A stretch of 64,000 nucleotides of DNA from Ananas comosus (GCF_001540865.1 NC_033635.1:3492231-3556230), one strand, 5' to 3'; counted from the stretch's first letter, positions 49,305 to 60,230 are shown. Numbers and translations: made by a program. The notes: generated from the letters alone by a model not told the origin.

Positions 49305-50875
49305 TTACTTCATGAAGTGAGGATTAAGCAACCCTGAGATCTCAAGAAACCCAACGCGATCCTTTCCTCCAAATATCTTCTTCAGCTTCTCATCACAGAC
49401 TACTATCCTTTTGTTCTCTGGGTCCTGTTCACAATTTAGAGGGGGGACAAAGTAGTTATAACTTGTAACAATTGTCAAATAGTAAAAAAATTATACAATC
49501 TCGTTCAAGAACAATTGCCTATTAATAGTAAACACGGCTGATACAAAATTTGCGTAAGAGGATAAATGCACATAGTAAGAAATAGTTTTATGAATGAAAA
49601 TAGGCTCGAACGATTGTAACTGCTTTCAATGTCAAAACGTCAGCAAGGAAAAAAAAAAAAAAATCAGATTATCCAACTTCAAAAGGTTAAGTTACATAAA
49701 GCCATAAGAGAGAAAAGAGTGGGCACAACGTTGGTTTGCAAAGGTTTGCTTCTAATGCAAATTTTCATGTAAGTAGAATGGCACTTCGATAAATACTTGT
49801 AGCTAATACATTTTGTGATCTCCGGCATAAATATAAGCTCTAAAATTGAATACGAAAAGGGAGTTTTAATTCATAGAAAGAAGCATTTATAAAACTGGGG
49901 TTTAAAATTTTAACTCAAGGTGAATGTCCTGTGTACATTTTAACAGGGCTCTTCACCGAAGCTGTAGCTTTTGCGGTGGTGCAAGGCTTCGCTCTGGTGC
50001 AACTTTAAGTATTTTAAAAACTACATGTTCCATATTTGTGTTGCTTTAAGTGCCTGGAGATTAAAATTCAGCAGCTCAAGTTTCATCCAGTTACAAAAAT
50101 AATTCTTTCTATTTCACACTTCTTGATTGTTTCTTTTAATTCCAATTTGATGCATCAAATAAAGTACTTAAAATAACTAACATTCAACTAAATATTGTCA
50201 ACATAAACACTCACTAATGCACCGTTTTGCACCTAATTAAAAGGATTAAAAGTGACTTGAGAAAAGCAGAAGCTCAGTGATTACCTTTTGCTTTATCATC
50301 CCAGGATAAAGAAGAATTAGCGCAAATTCGATCTATATACTATCTGGATACTACGATATAGAGTTCTAATTGTAGATATAATTGTAATCGCAATCCTTAC
50401 CATTTTCTTTTGATCATTAATTAAGAAAAAAAAAAAAGTAACTGTACAATGATTATGATGACCCTGTCATCATCGCATCAAATATCAGAAGCACGATTAA
50501 ACCTAAAAGCATCATCAAAAAAGAGAGAGAGAGAGAGAAAAAAAAATAGAAGAGAACCTGGAGATTGTTCTCCTTGATGTACGCCCAAATCAGCTTCAAC
50601 GCCTGGGTCCTCGGAATCTCCTTCACCCCCACGAGCTCCTGGAGCTCCGGTGATATAGGCCGCGGCTTCGTGATGCCCCTCGGCCTCCTCTTCCCCGCCT
50701 CCGGCGCGGCCTCCGCCGCGGTCGCCCTCGCCGCCCACGATCCTCCGCCCTTCGCGCGCACGGCGGCGGGCAAAAGCGCGGGTGCCCGGCGCGTGAGCGC
50801 CGCCGCCGCCGCCGCCGCCGCGTGCCGCGGCGGATCGCCGGAGACGAAAGCGGCGGAGAATGTCACAGTCGCCAT
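49305..50875 (-). CDS. Small SWIB-domain protein, probably plastid-targeted
   Basis: Minus-strand exons 50875-50558 and 49424-49305 join in frame to 145 aa. The first 50 or so residues are rich in Ala, Ser and Arg with no acidic start (MATVTFSAAFVSG), as in a chloroplast transit peptide. The rest is one SWIB/MDM2 fold: KPRPISPELQELVGVKEIPRTQ, then LKLIWAYIKENNLQDP, and KRIVVCDEKLKKIFGGKDRVG in adjoining segments, ending LLNPHFMK. Small plant SWIB proteins of this size are associated with plastid nucleoids or chromatin; the location here is inferred from the N-terminus. The ATG at 50875 is the first true ATG; the open frame extends further upstream only without one. The 1.1-kb intron splits the SWIB domain. 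Confidence 0.94.
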
Positions 50876-51157
50876 GAGTGGAGCTCCGATCGAGTTCGAA
50901 GAGGGAGGAGGGGAGAAGCGCTTCAAATGCGAGGGAAGGAACGAGGGTTTCTGATAAAGGAGCTCATCAAATGGACGGCGGTGATCGAGTCGGGGCTTTG
51001 GTGCTCTTCGTGATTTGAGACGAGGTCACGAGCTATGCGCGACCTTATCCTCCGCCTATTTGCAAGCCGCAGAGAGATAATTATTTATCGCGTGCACGCG
51101 GTGTATATAGACCCGACAAGAGAAGCAGCGCTTTCATTGGTTAGCAGGAGGTGCAAA

Positions 51158-51189
51158 TGGGCTGGCCCGGCCCATCAGTAACTTGGGCC
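51158..51189 (-). promoter_or_regulatory. Three site-II-type TGGGCC/T motifs
   Basis: TGGGCT (51158-51163), GGCCCA (51169-51174) and TGGGCC (51184-51189) lie about 300 bp upstream of the SWIB start. TGGGCY elements are bound by TCP factors and are frequent in promoters of plant ribosomal and organelle protein genes. This fits the gene's likely role; activity is inferred. Confidence 0.55.
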
Positions 51190-51830
51190 GTCACAAAATT
51201 GGATTAAAAAAAAAAAAATTAGATAATGTTTCAATTGGTTTGGCCTGAACGACAATTGGATTTGTCCTGTTTTTGAACTAGTTTTGGGTACCCTCTTCTT
51301 TTTTTTTTTTCTTTTTTAGTTCCAGACCTTGTGGTCTCATCGTCCAAGATAGAAGATAACAACTAACTCTTGCAGAGGTATTGAATATGCCGTATGTTAT
51401 AAATAACAAAATAAATTTCACTTGATATCAAAACTGTAAACCTACCATCTCTCTTTCTCTTTGAAGATGTGGTGAAAGCTACTGGTATAATTTTCAGAAT
51501 ATGTTGAGAAGATTGCAAAGATTAAGAAGTTTACAGCAGCGCTGATGTAACTTTATGATAAATGAGAAATGTTTTAGGCCTCCAAAATCTTGCCTCTAAA
51601 GTGATTGATATGGCAACAAATTCATTTGCAATTTTACACTTCATTTATTAATCAACCAATTTTTTTTTTAATATGAGCGCCAGCATATATAAACATAAAC
51701 ATGGGAGAAGGTCACTTTCCTACGGACCAATCAGGGGGCCAGAATAAATTATGTCTCACTCTCTCGGATTCCAAGAAAACTCGACCGTTGTGCCCACACA
51801 CACAACTGAAAAAAAAAAAAAAAAAAAAAA
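51190..51830. other. Intergenic DNA ending in a poly(A) run and an N
   Basis: No gene seen. A run of about 20 A residues ends in one N at 51831, marking an unresolved assembly position. Confidence 0.5.
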
Positions 51831-51831
51831 N

Positions 51832-52157
51832 TACAGTTTCTAACTTTAGTATCCTGTGAATTAAAGTATATCAATTTAGTGTCCTTTGGGTTCATTTTTA
51901 TTTTTTTATTATCAATTTTATGATTTTTTTTTTCGTTAAATCAGTAACAAAGTTAAAACTAAAGAATAATAAAGTGAATATATTCGATAAACTTAAATGG
52001 GTATCTAAAATTTTTGCATATAATTTAACAAAAAATTACTGAAAAAGCTAACAAAAAGATAAAAATGAAACCACAGAACACTAACTTGATACATTTTAAA
52101 CCACATGGCACTAAAGTGAGAAAATACGAAACTACATGATTGGTATTTGAAGTTTAC
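51832..52157. mobile_element. Long-TIR fold-back element, copy 2
   Basis: Same family as 18932-19278: left arm 'ctttagtatcctgtgaattaaagtatatcaatttagt', right arm 'ttgatacattttaaaccacatggcac' followed by 'gtatttgaagttta', in pieces. The first bases of the left arm are missing at the poly(A)/N junction. Confidence 0.7.
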
Positions 52158-52199
52158 AAAAAAAAAAACAAAAAAACAAATGGGAAGCGCCAACCTCTT

Positions 52200-52357
52200 A
52201 GATCTATCCTTTGACTACTAATAGCTTTTGAATTAAACACTATTTCACCTACCATCATCTACCACCATCATCCTATTCCAATATCACTCCATCTAAGGAC
52301 TATAAACTCAAAAGCACCAATTCTTTGGTGCTTTTGAGAGTATTCTAGCTCAACTAT
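52200..52357. mobile_element. Palindromic TIR element with internal hairpin
   Basis: It ends agtattctagctcaac, the mirror of the next element's start. Inside, AAAAGCACCAA and TTGGTGCTTTT form an 11-bp perfect stem with a 3-nt loop (about 52311-52335). The left boundary is uncertain. A similar 'accaa..acttggtgttttt' motif occurs in intron 1 of the DUF620 gene near 45970-46000. Confidence 0.45.
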
Positions 52358-52373
52358 ATATATTTAGATAGAT

Positions 52374-52619
52374 GGTTGAGCTAGAATACTATTGATAGTA
52401 AAATACTTTTTTTACTATCAAATTTTTAACCCTTATATGAGAAATTGTAGAGTTATGATGATATTAGTTTCTTAGGTCTGAGTGGTCCCCCTAGGGTTAA
52501 CTGGTCCCCATTGGGTTATAATATTTAATCTAATAGTTAGAAATGATGAAAGGAGTTGATTCAAAAGTTAGAAACTTGATAGCAAAAAAAACTTTTTGCT
52601 ATCAATAGTATTCTAGTCC

Positions 52620-52623
<4 letters not shown>
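52374..52623. mobile_element. TIR element between (TA)n tracts
   Basis: The left terminus (52374-52402, ggttgagctagaatactatt then gatagtaa) matches the complement of the right terminus (52595-52623) with three differences in about 28 positions. A second internal mirrored pair is 'tagtaaaatactttttttactatc'. The element is 250 bp, flanked by TA-rich DNA and non-coding. The layout recalls Micron-like elements that sit in (TA)n microsatellites. Confidence 0.75.

Positions 52624-52661
<38 letters not shown>
52623..52661. repeat. (TA)n microsatellite between two elements
   Basis: A TA run of about 19 units linking the elements at 52374-52623 and 52663-52915. Confidence 0.95.
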
Positions 52662-52662
<1 letters not shown>

Positions 52663-52915
52663 GGTGTAGAGTTTTTATACTTTCAAAAGTATAAAAAAGT
52701 TCATGCTTCCGATTTTTTGATCCTTAAATAAAAAATTATACGATTGAAATGATAGTAGTAACCCTTGAGGTTGAGTGATCTCTCTAGAATTGAGGGTCCC
52801 CACAGAATAATAATATTAATTTAAATATTACAAATGGTTAAAAAAGTTGATTTAAGAGTTAAAAAATTAGAAGCATTAATTTCTTTATACTTTCCAAAGT
52901 GTAATAACTCTGTTC
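52663..52915. mobile_element. Third TIR element in the tandem set
   Basis: The left end agagtttttatactttcaaa is mirrored by the right end 'ctttatactttccaaagtgtaataactct'-like sequence in reverse complement. Size about 250 bp, non-coding, with internal 'gagggtccccacag' similar to the 'gtggtccccctaggg' block in the preceding element, so the two are related. Confidence 0.55.
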
Positions 52916-53121
52916 TATATAACAAATGGGAAAACGAAATAATACTGAGTTGCTGGTAAACTTATAGCTCGTTATTGGCCCATACCGATAACCCGCTACG
53001 TACTAGTGGCATATGACCGTTAAGCCAACATGGGCTCACTGTACAGCTGTAGAAATGGTCCCATTTTTTCATAATTTTTAATTTTTAAATTTTTATATAC
53101 ATATTTTTAAATTTTTTTAGG

Positions 53122-53532
53122 AAAAACTTCAAATAGCTCCTGTGATTTCGCATTTTCTCACTTTAGTACACTGTGGTTTAAAGTGTATCAAGTTAGTACG
53201 CTGTGGTTTCACACTTTCTCACTTTAGTACTCTATGGTTTCAAATGTATCAAGTTAGTACTTTATGGTTTTATTTTTGTATCAAGCTAGTACCATGTGGT
53301 TTCAATTTTCTTTTTTTATTATCCATTTTGGGTTATATAATTTAACGAAATATTAAACCACATGGTGCTAAAGGGAGAAAGTGTGAAACTACAGGGTACT
53401 AACTTGATACACTTGAAACCACAGAGTACTAAAATGAGAAAGTACGAAACCATATGGTACTAGCTCGATACATTTTAAACCACGTGATACTAAAGTGAAA
53501 AAATACGAAACCATAGGGGTATTTAAAGTTTC
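53122..53532. mobile_element. Long-TIR fold-back element, copy 3, with amplified arms
   Basis: It starts aaaaacttcaaatagctcct and ends 'ggggtatttaaagtttcc'. Each arm repeats a 'ttagtac..tgtggttt..a' unit several times (period about 30 bp), ending at the shared central 'tatataatttaacgaaatatta'. The arms are larger than in copy 1. Confidence 0.8.
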
Positions 53533-53654
53533 CTTTTTTTTACTACTTACCGTACCTTCTATAGTTCTATGCCTCTTCTTCTGTAGCTGTACTTTTTATT
53601 TGTATTTATCTTTTTGCTTTCGTCTTTTACAGGTTGTAAAGGGCCACAGTGTAC

Positions 53655-53980
53655 AGTGCAAAGAGAGCACTGTAAATTATTTTAAATCAACTATTTAATT
53701 TTTCAAAAAATTTAATTTTACTATTCAATTTTTAAATTTATCTGACTTAAATTAATCAACGGTATTTTGACTTTAAAATTTAAACTAATTAGTTTAATAA
53801 AATTATAGTTAGAAGAATCGTATGAAGTATATTAATGAAATCTATAAAGACAAACGATGTATTTAAATTTTAAAAGTCAAAATGCCGTTGATTAACTTAA
53901 ATAAAATAAATTGTAAGGTTAGATAGTAAAATCAAATTTAACAAGTAAACGATTAAAAATTATTTATAGTTTACATAAAT
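53655..53980. mobile_element. Another long-inverted-repeat element
   Basis: The left arm (to 'aatcaacggtattttgactt', ending near 53778) and right arm (from 'aaagtcaaaatgccgttgatt', starting near 53870) are complementary over more than 100 bp with mismatches. Non-coding and unrelated to the fold-back family at 53122. Confidence 0.65.
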
Positions 53981-55098
53981 TTTGTATGTTTTTATCTTTA
54001 TCTTTTTCTTTTTTTACTGTAAAAGTTTTCACATTATTAATAGACCAATTTTACAATTATCAAACTAGATTCATTAAATCGAGTTAAATTAAGTTAGTTA
54101 ATAACTACACAATTTAATTAATGTATCATGCCGTGGATTCTAAAATCAGCTATGCTAATAACAACACTCGAATTAATACTGGTTCTATTTTTCGGTCCTG
54201 AGTTTGTAATTGTAGCTTTTACTTTCGAACCACCGTGCGCTCATTTAAATTTAGGGGTTGTTTAATTGCATGCGATGGAAACTGCACGTAGAGTAAAATA
54301 CTGTATTTGTTTGGGTATAGTTGGATACAATTATTTTAATTGGAACGGCACGGAGAGGTTCACTTGTAATAGTTAGAACTAATTCAAACCAGTCGCACTT
54401 CCAAATACAGTAGCTGGAGGAGAATAATTTTAAATAAGAAGTAAATTTACATACATAATCGCCATTTGAATGAAAAGATATGGTTACAATATTTTTTACC
54501 ATACCTTTTATTACTGTAGTTATGTGGTGTGTTCATTTTTGATCTGTTCAAACTTAATCCGATGCACATACAATGTGGATTTGAATTTAGACGAGATATG
54601 TATGTGGAAGATCCAAGAGTATCGAGATAAGAACGATCCAAGAAGACTAGTAAAACAAGCAACCTGATCCAATTTTGATTTCTGAATATATTAGTTATCC
54701 AGTTTGTAAATTTTTGCTATTCTTTAAACTTCAACAACTATAATACTTTTTATTATTTTAAATTATATCTAACCAGAGATATATGTCTATCACTGCTACT
54801 TTTTATTACAGTACTCTTTATTGCCCACTCCCACCAATTAAAACTCTTTCCTTTACCTCTGCTCAATGCAAAATTGTCGATTGTGCATTCAATTATGAGA
54901 GCTATTCATGAGACTTAACCTGTAACTGGTGTCTTTTTCATGTGAATGAGCCCCCATTTAAAAAGCAGAGTTTGTTTTCTCTCATTAATTGAGCTTGAGC
55001 CCAACGTTCACGAGTCACAGACTCACAGAGCATCTCAGGTGAAGGACAAGAGTTAACAAGTAAGATATGTATTTCCTATTGCAACCTTTTATGGTACA
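53981..55098. other. AT-rich intergenic DNA, no gene seen
   Basis: The segment from about 54255 (ggggttgtttaattgcatg) resembles a MITE end, but I found no matching opposite end. No coding sequence is supported. Confidence 0.4.
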
Positions 55099-55537
55099 GA
55101 CCGTTTAGTTGAATGTAATTATAACTATAATATAGTTGAAGATATACGTAATTAAAAATATAATACTTGTAATTATATATTTTTTGTTTGATTAAATGTA
55201 GAAAAAAGTACTGTCACTATAAATAATTTATTTGGTTGCATACTGTTGAAAAATAATTTTTAAAATTTTATCGATCATATTATATATATGATGGTGAGAT
55301 TACCTCCATTGTAAAAAAAAAGTTGTTTAAAAATAATTAAGGAGGTAAGCTTATTTTTTGTTTAAAGTTTCTTTCTTCAATTGCTGCAATTGGAATTGCA
55401 GCCAATATGGATAGTAGTTCCTCTTGCAGTTCCTACTGCAGGAGTTTGAATTAAATACATTAAACCAAACACTGAATTTGCATTTACATACAGTTATAAC
55501 TGCCGTGCAGTTGCAACTATATACAACCAAATGGCCT
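55099..55537. mobile_element. MITE-like TIR element
   Basis: Left end gaCCGTTTAGTTGaat and the complement of the right end, ggCCATTTGGTTGtat, continue with matching subterminal 'ataact' blocks. The size is about 440 bp and it is non-coding. The target duplication is not clear. Confidence 0.6.
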
Positions 55538-55604
55538 CTTATTTAGTGTATCACAATTAAGTTAGGAGTAGTAACTAACAAAATTAACGATAGAAGGTTT
55601 AATC

Positions 55605-56226
55605 TCAAATATAAAACCTGCACTTTATCCCATTATAAAATAAAAAATATTCATAGGAGGCTGCGGTGTGAACTGTGATGACAAAATAACCATTTTGCCC
55701 CTCACCATTTTTGTCTCCTTCCCTATCTTGTTCATCCGCCACCTCGATCGGCCGCGGTTCCGGTCTCAATCTGCAGCGATTCCTCTCCATTTTCTTCTCC
55801 ACCTGCTCCCTTTCTTTTCCTGCACCCTCGTCGTCCCTCCATTTCGGCGACAGTAGGGAGAAAATCGAGGTGGGCGTGGATGGAGAGGCAGGCAAGGGCA
55901 ACGAGGGCGAAGGCGAGGCAGCAGAGGAAGACGAGAGGGTGTTTATGGGTGCGGACGGAGATGTGGGCGAGGGTGAGGCAGTGGAGGAGGGCAAGGCGGT
56001 GAGGTGGCAAGGCGGAAGAGGGCGAAGCAACAGTAGAGAGGGCGGGGGGTATTTTTGGTATAAAAAAATATTTTATAACGGAACCCTAACGGATCACTAA
56101 CGATAGAGAGCGAAGTGAATATTTTTCATTTTACAAAAGGACAAAGTGTAGATTTTTAAATGACATGGGGAGAAAGTGAAAAATCAATTTTGACAGAGAG
56201 ATTTTCTGTAATTTAGCCTTTTAAAA
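55605..56226. mobile_element. Inverted-repeat element with a GC-rich core
   Basis: The block at about 55613-55655 (aaaacctgcactttatccc through aaaaatattcat) is mirrored at 56119-56161 (atgaaa/atttttcatt through gtgtagatttt). Between them lies 55690-56045, strongly GC-rich (gaggcgg-, ggcgagg-type sequence) unlike the AT-rich arms. The core gives frames on both strands but no recognisable domain. Captured genomic DNA, as in Pack-MULEs, is one explanation. Confidence 0.5.
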
Positions 56227-56806
56227 ATTTAGATTTTAATATATTATATTTTAAAATATAGCAAATAGAAATAATTATTTCGAATTCGAATTTGGAGTTT
56301 AAGTTTTTAGTCAAATTAGGTATTGGATATGGATTTTCGAAATCTGCTGGTTTCTGGTCTGAATTCAAATTTCAAGTTTGGTTATTAGATTTGGGTTCAA
56401 GTTTTTGAAAATTCGCCGTGATTCTGACCCGTTGACACCCCTTATCCCTCTTCTAAATCCAGCCTACTCAGTGTCTTGTGTACATTTTGGTATGCAAGAT
56501 ATTGTAATCCAAAAAAGTGTATGCACTGAATTAGTAATCCAAGAAGTGTAAATAGTAAAGAGAGAGAAAAATTATAAGTTCCTCATTTTTTTTTCCTTGG
56601 TACTACCTATAAAAAGAGCTGTCAATGTAAGTATGTGAGAAGTTATTGTTTGCACCTGGTGTATGCTAGTTCATGCACCTACCGAATATTTTATTATCAA
56701 TTATACTAAAATTAAAGTCTAAAACAATAGTGTGGTGTATAATATCTAAATGATAGAGAAAATAAAATTATTTAATTAGTAAGAAATGGGTTTCAAAATT
56801 TAATGA

Positions 56807-56856
<50 letters not shown>

Positions 56857-57098
56857 TTTAAACATGATAAATTTAATAATAAATTGGGGTGTGTTAAATT
56901 CCAATTTTAGAGGTCGTTTGTGACAAAAATTTAGTGGTGCGGTGTATGAAATTTCTTTATACACCAAGTGCAGGCAATGATATTCATCGTACGTTTCTGC
57001 GAACGTTACCCCTAACGGCACCAAACAAGCAGGGGCCCTCCCCATTGGCCGTATCCGCACAGCGAACAAAAAAAACCGAAAAATCAAAAGAGAAAGGC
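56227..57098. other. Intergenic DNA with an (AT)n tract
   Basis: AT-rich, including an AT run at about 56814-56852. It turns GC-richer from 57000 on approaching the arabinogalactan protein promoter. No gene seen. Confidence 0.45.
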
Positions 57099-57099
57099 C

Positions 57100-57235
57100 C
57101 ACGTGACTCGGCCCAATGGGCCCCCAATTAGACTCTCAGCGCACGTGCCCAGGGGCCCCCTCTCTTTCTCTCTCTATAGTCTATACACGGCGCGCCTCTT
57201 CGCTCCATCCCCTTCACAGTTCGCGTCTATTTAAT
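57100..57235 (+). promoter_or_regulatory. Promoter of the arabinogalactan protein gene
   Basis: Two G-boxes (CACGTG at 57100-57105 and 57142-57147), a CCAAT and GGGCCC around 57110-57128, and a TATA-like TATTTAAT at 57228-57235, 65 bp before the ATG. G-boxes are bound by bZIP and bHLH factors; light, stress or ABA response is possible but inferred. Confidence 0.55.
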
Positions 57236-57299
57236 ACGCTCTCTCCTCACTCCCTCTACTCCACTAAAACCCTAATCAACTCCACTCCACTCCACTCCA

Positions 57300-59705
57300 A
57301 TGGCGCCGAGATCCCTCCTATACATCGCCCTCATCTCCCTCGCTCTCGCCCTCTCCTCCGCCCAATCCCCCGCCTCCTCCCCCTCCTCCTCCTCCTCCTC
57401 CGCGGCCGCGCGCTCCCACGACACCCACTCCGATCCCCCCGTCGCCTCCGCGCTCCCCTACGCGGCCCCGCTTCAAGCCCCAGGCCCCCGCCCCGGCGAC
57501 CCCGACAAACGCCGCGGCCCCGCCCCAGCGACCCGACAAACGCTGCGGCCCCCGCTCCGGCGACCCGACCAGGCCGCGGCCCCGCCCCGGCGCCCCCGAC
57601 CAAGGCCGAGGCCCCGGCCCGGCGCCGCACCAACGCGCGCGCCCCCGCCCCCGCCGCGGCAGCAACCGCGCCGGTGAAGTCCCCCCCGACGCCCCCTCCC
57701 GTGCTCTCGCCCCCCTCTCCGGCGCCGATCCCCGCCACCATCCCCGCCGCCCCCGCCCCAGCGGTGGCGCCGCCGACGAAGGCGGCGGAGGTGCCCGCGC
57801 CGTCGCCGAAGAAGGCTGCGCCGCCGAAGAAGAAGAAGAAGAAGGGCGCCGCCTCGGCTCCGGGGGCGAGCCCGCCGGCTCCGGCCGCCGAGGTGCCCGC
57901 CGGCGCGGCGGAAACCCCCGGCCCCAGCGTCGCCGCAGCCGACGTGTCGGTACGGACTCGTCTCTTCTACCTTTCTCTTCTTCTTCCGATCACGATTCAC
58001 ACCCACGGCCCACATTGTCTCGGCGCACGATAGCGATTTGCTCGTCGCTAACGTGCGCGTGATGCCATTTTCGCGCCGAAGAGGTTTCCTCCCGTTCGGC
58101 AAAATGAGCCGTTGGATGTAATATCCGTGATCTGTAGATTATACTGCTCGTCCTCAACTTACTCTCAGGCTTTATGTAAATAAAATAATAAAACTCATTA
58201 TTTTGAATTTTTAATTTTCGATAAGAAACTTTATTTTAATATTTTATGATATAAGTTAGCGCAACTTCAATTTGGTTGCATGTGGTTTATCTTATTTCTA
58301 CTTAATTATTTTGTGGTTCAAAAATTATGTTTAACTGTTATGTGAGTCTATCTTTACGTTGAATAAAAATTTTATTACCAAACAAAATAATGAAATAAAT
58401 ATTTTTGATAACCACACATACAGTACTTAAGTAAATCTTTTTGAACCGCAAAACACCAAAATGATAATGAGCTAAACCAACCACCAGGGACTAAATTTAA
58501 CCTTTTGTGTTAAGGGCTTGGTGGTTAGTAGCCGAGGTCCTAAGTTCGAATCCTAGTTGATTCATATTTTCAGCTAAGTTTATTTCTAAATAAAATAAAC
58601 GAAGCGGGTAGCGTGCTACCTATCTCTCAAAAAAAAAAAAAATCTTTTGTGTTAAGGGACAAAATAAAAATAAGCTAAATCAGGATAGCAAATTATGATT
58701 TATCCTATAAACTATTATTTGTTCTTTTATCTAGTAGTTCAATTTTTTAGCCAAATAACTTAAATAGCACCATTGAATGAATATGAAATGAGACACATGA
58801 TAGGTAATACTGAGTTATGCTGCTATACTATTAATAATATCCAGCGTTTGAGAAATATACGGTTAGAATGATAGTAATTTTTAATTAGATCGATAGTTGT
58901 CTTTTAGAATTGACTGGATGGTTGGTTGAATTATATGATCTAATAAGTGAAAATGGTCACAGCGATAGATTTAACAGCAAAAAATTTGATACCATCAAAT
59001 GCGTTTGATACTATCGATAGTATAGAAGCTGGATTGGGTAAATACTAATATATTTATATATAGATGAATTAGATTTATGTATAATTTGTTCTTTAAAAAT
59101 AATTAGATACAAAAAAAAAAAAAAATTTTTTTACTAACTTGAAATATATAATGTAAAACTTAAAAATTTGAGAACTAAAATAAAAATTAGCACAAAAAAA
59201 AAAAGAAAATGGCGGTGCAATTTTCACTATATTTGTAATCACCTGACTCGATGGCGTATTTTAATTTTTAACGTCTCGGCGCACGATATAGGCCGTTGTT
59301 AACGTGCGCCGGATTCGCTCCGCGCGATTTTGAATCATGTGATTCATGTCCGCACCAAAAGCGTTTGTGAGGACATTAAATAGGCGCACGTTAGAACATT
59401 ATCAGTTCGTAAAACTAACGTGCGCTATCCTAACCCGAATAATGAGCACTAATAATAATTGTTATTAATTAACATTAATAAAACCCACCTGATTATGTTA
59501 TAAAATAAACAATTAATCATCTGAACTAATGAATTAATCAATCAATTAAATTAAATTAAATTAAATTAACCTAACCTGTTGTTCCCTCTTTTTTTCCTTT
59601 TTTTTTTATGTGATGCAGCAAAACGGTGCGAGGAAGTTGACAACTGCGTTGGGAAGCGCGATGTCCGGGTGGGCCCTACTGCTGTTCGCCGCGCTATTGG
59701 CGTAG
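57300..59705 (+). CDS. Lysine-rich classical arabinogalactan protein, frame broken
   Basis: A secreted, heavily glycosylated, GPI-anchored cell-surface proteoglycan backbone. Exon 1 is 57300-57949 and exon 2 is 59619-59705. The N-terminal signal peptide is MAPRSLLYIALISLALALSS. The body is Ala/Pro-rich with AP, SP and PT motifs that are hydroxylated and glycosylated, and a lysine cluster PKKAAPPKKKKKKG marks the lysine-rich (AGP17/18/19-like) subclass. Exon 2 gives a GPI signal: KLTTALGSAMSGWALLLFAALLA. The start is in one frame but the end of exon 1 is in another, and the repeat PAPATPTNAA appears in a third (57484-57520). Single-base errors in the C-rich repeats are the simplest cause, because both ends of the protein are intact. 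Intron 1 (1669 bp) holds SINE copy B. Confidence 0.87.
58517..58643 (+). mobile_element. SINE copy B (5'-truncated), in an intron
   Basis: Contains box B (GTTCGAATCC), the 'ttgattca..cagctaagttt' body, GGGTAGCGTGCTACC, CTATCTCTC and poly(A). A perfect 15-bp target duplication CTTTTGTGTTAAGGG lies at 58502-58516 and 58644-58658. The first 25-30 bp with box A are missing. It lies in the AGP intron, same strand as the gene. Confidence 0.9.
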
Positions 59706-60230
59706 ATCCGAAACCCTCGTGACATGATATAAATATATAAATATATCATTTCTCTCTCTCTTTGTCACAGCTGTATTGTCTTCCTGTTGTTCGATTCCTA
59801 TTTATTTTTGATATTCCCGTGAGTAGTTATATTCCTATTCTAAATGTTGTTATTATTGGTGGTGGGGCCCATTGTCCTTTGCCCCTACCGTATTTGGTGA
59901 ACCAGGTTTACATACACTTGTATTCTTTGTTGCTAGGAGGGTAGAGTAATGTATCGGTGGTGGTTATTTATTTATATTTATTGTATCATTTTATGAGTCA
60001 TAGTCTTATAGATCGAGCATTGGACTAATTTTATTATAATTTTTTAATACTAAAAATCGTCGGGGAATTATTTTAATCTTCAGATGGTAGAGTATGAAAC
60101 ATATATTTTATTTTGTAGTGTATGGGTAGAATTTCTTGTTATGGATGAAGTGAAAATACGTAGAGACCGCAGCCTCTTCTTCTGTAAGGACTTTATGAAA
60201 GAGCTCGCCTAAACTATTCTTTTTTTTTTT
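59706..60230. other. 3' UTR and intergenic DNA after the AGP gene
   Basis: CT-rich tail just after the stop, then AT-rich DNA. No further gene seen. Confidence 0.45.

Noticed and set aside
55605..56030. 141-aa minus-strand frame in the GC-rich core
   Set aside because: Low-complexity Ser/Pro sequence, no recognisable domain; not called a gene, only a possible captured fragment.
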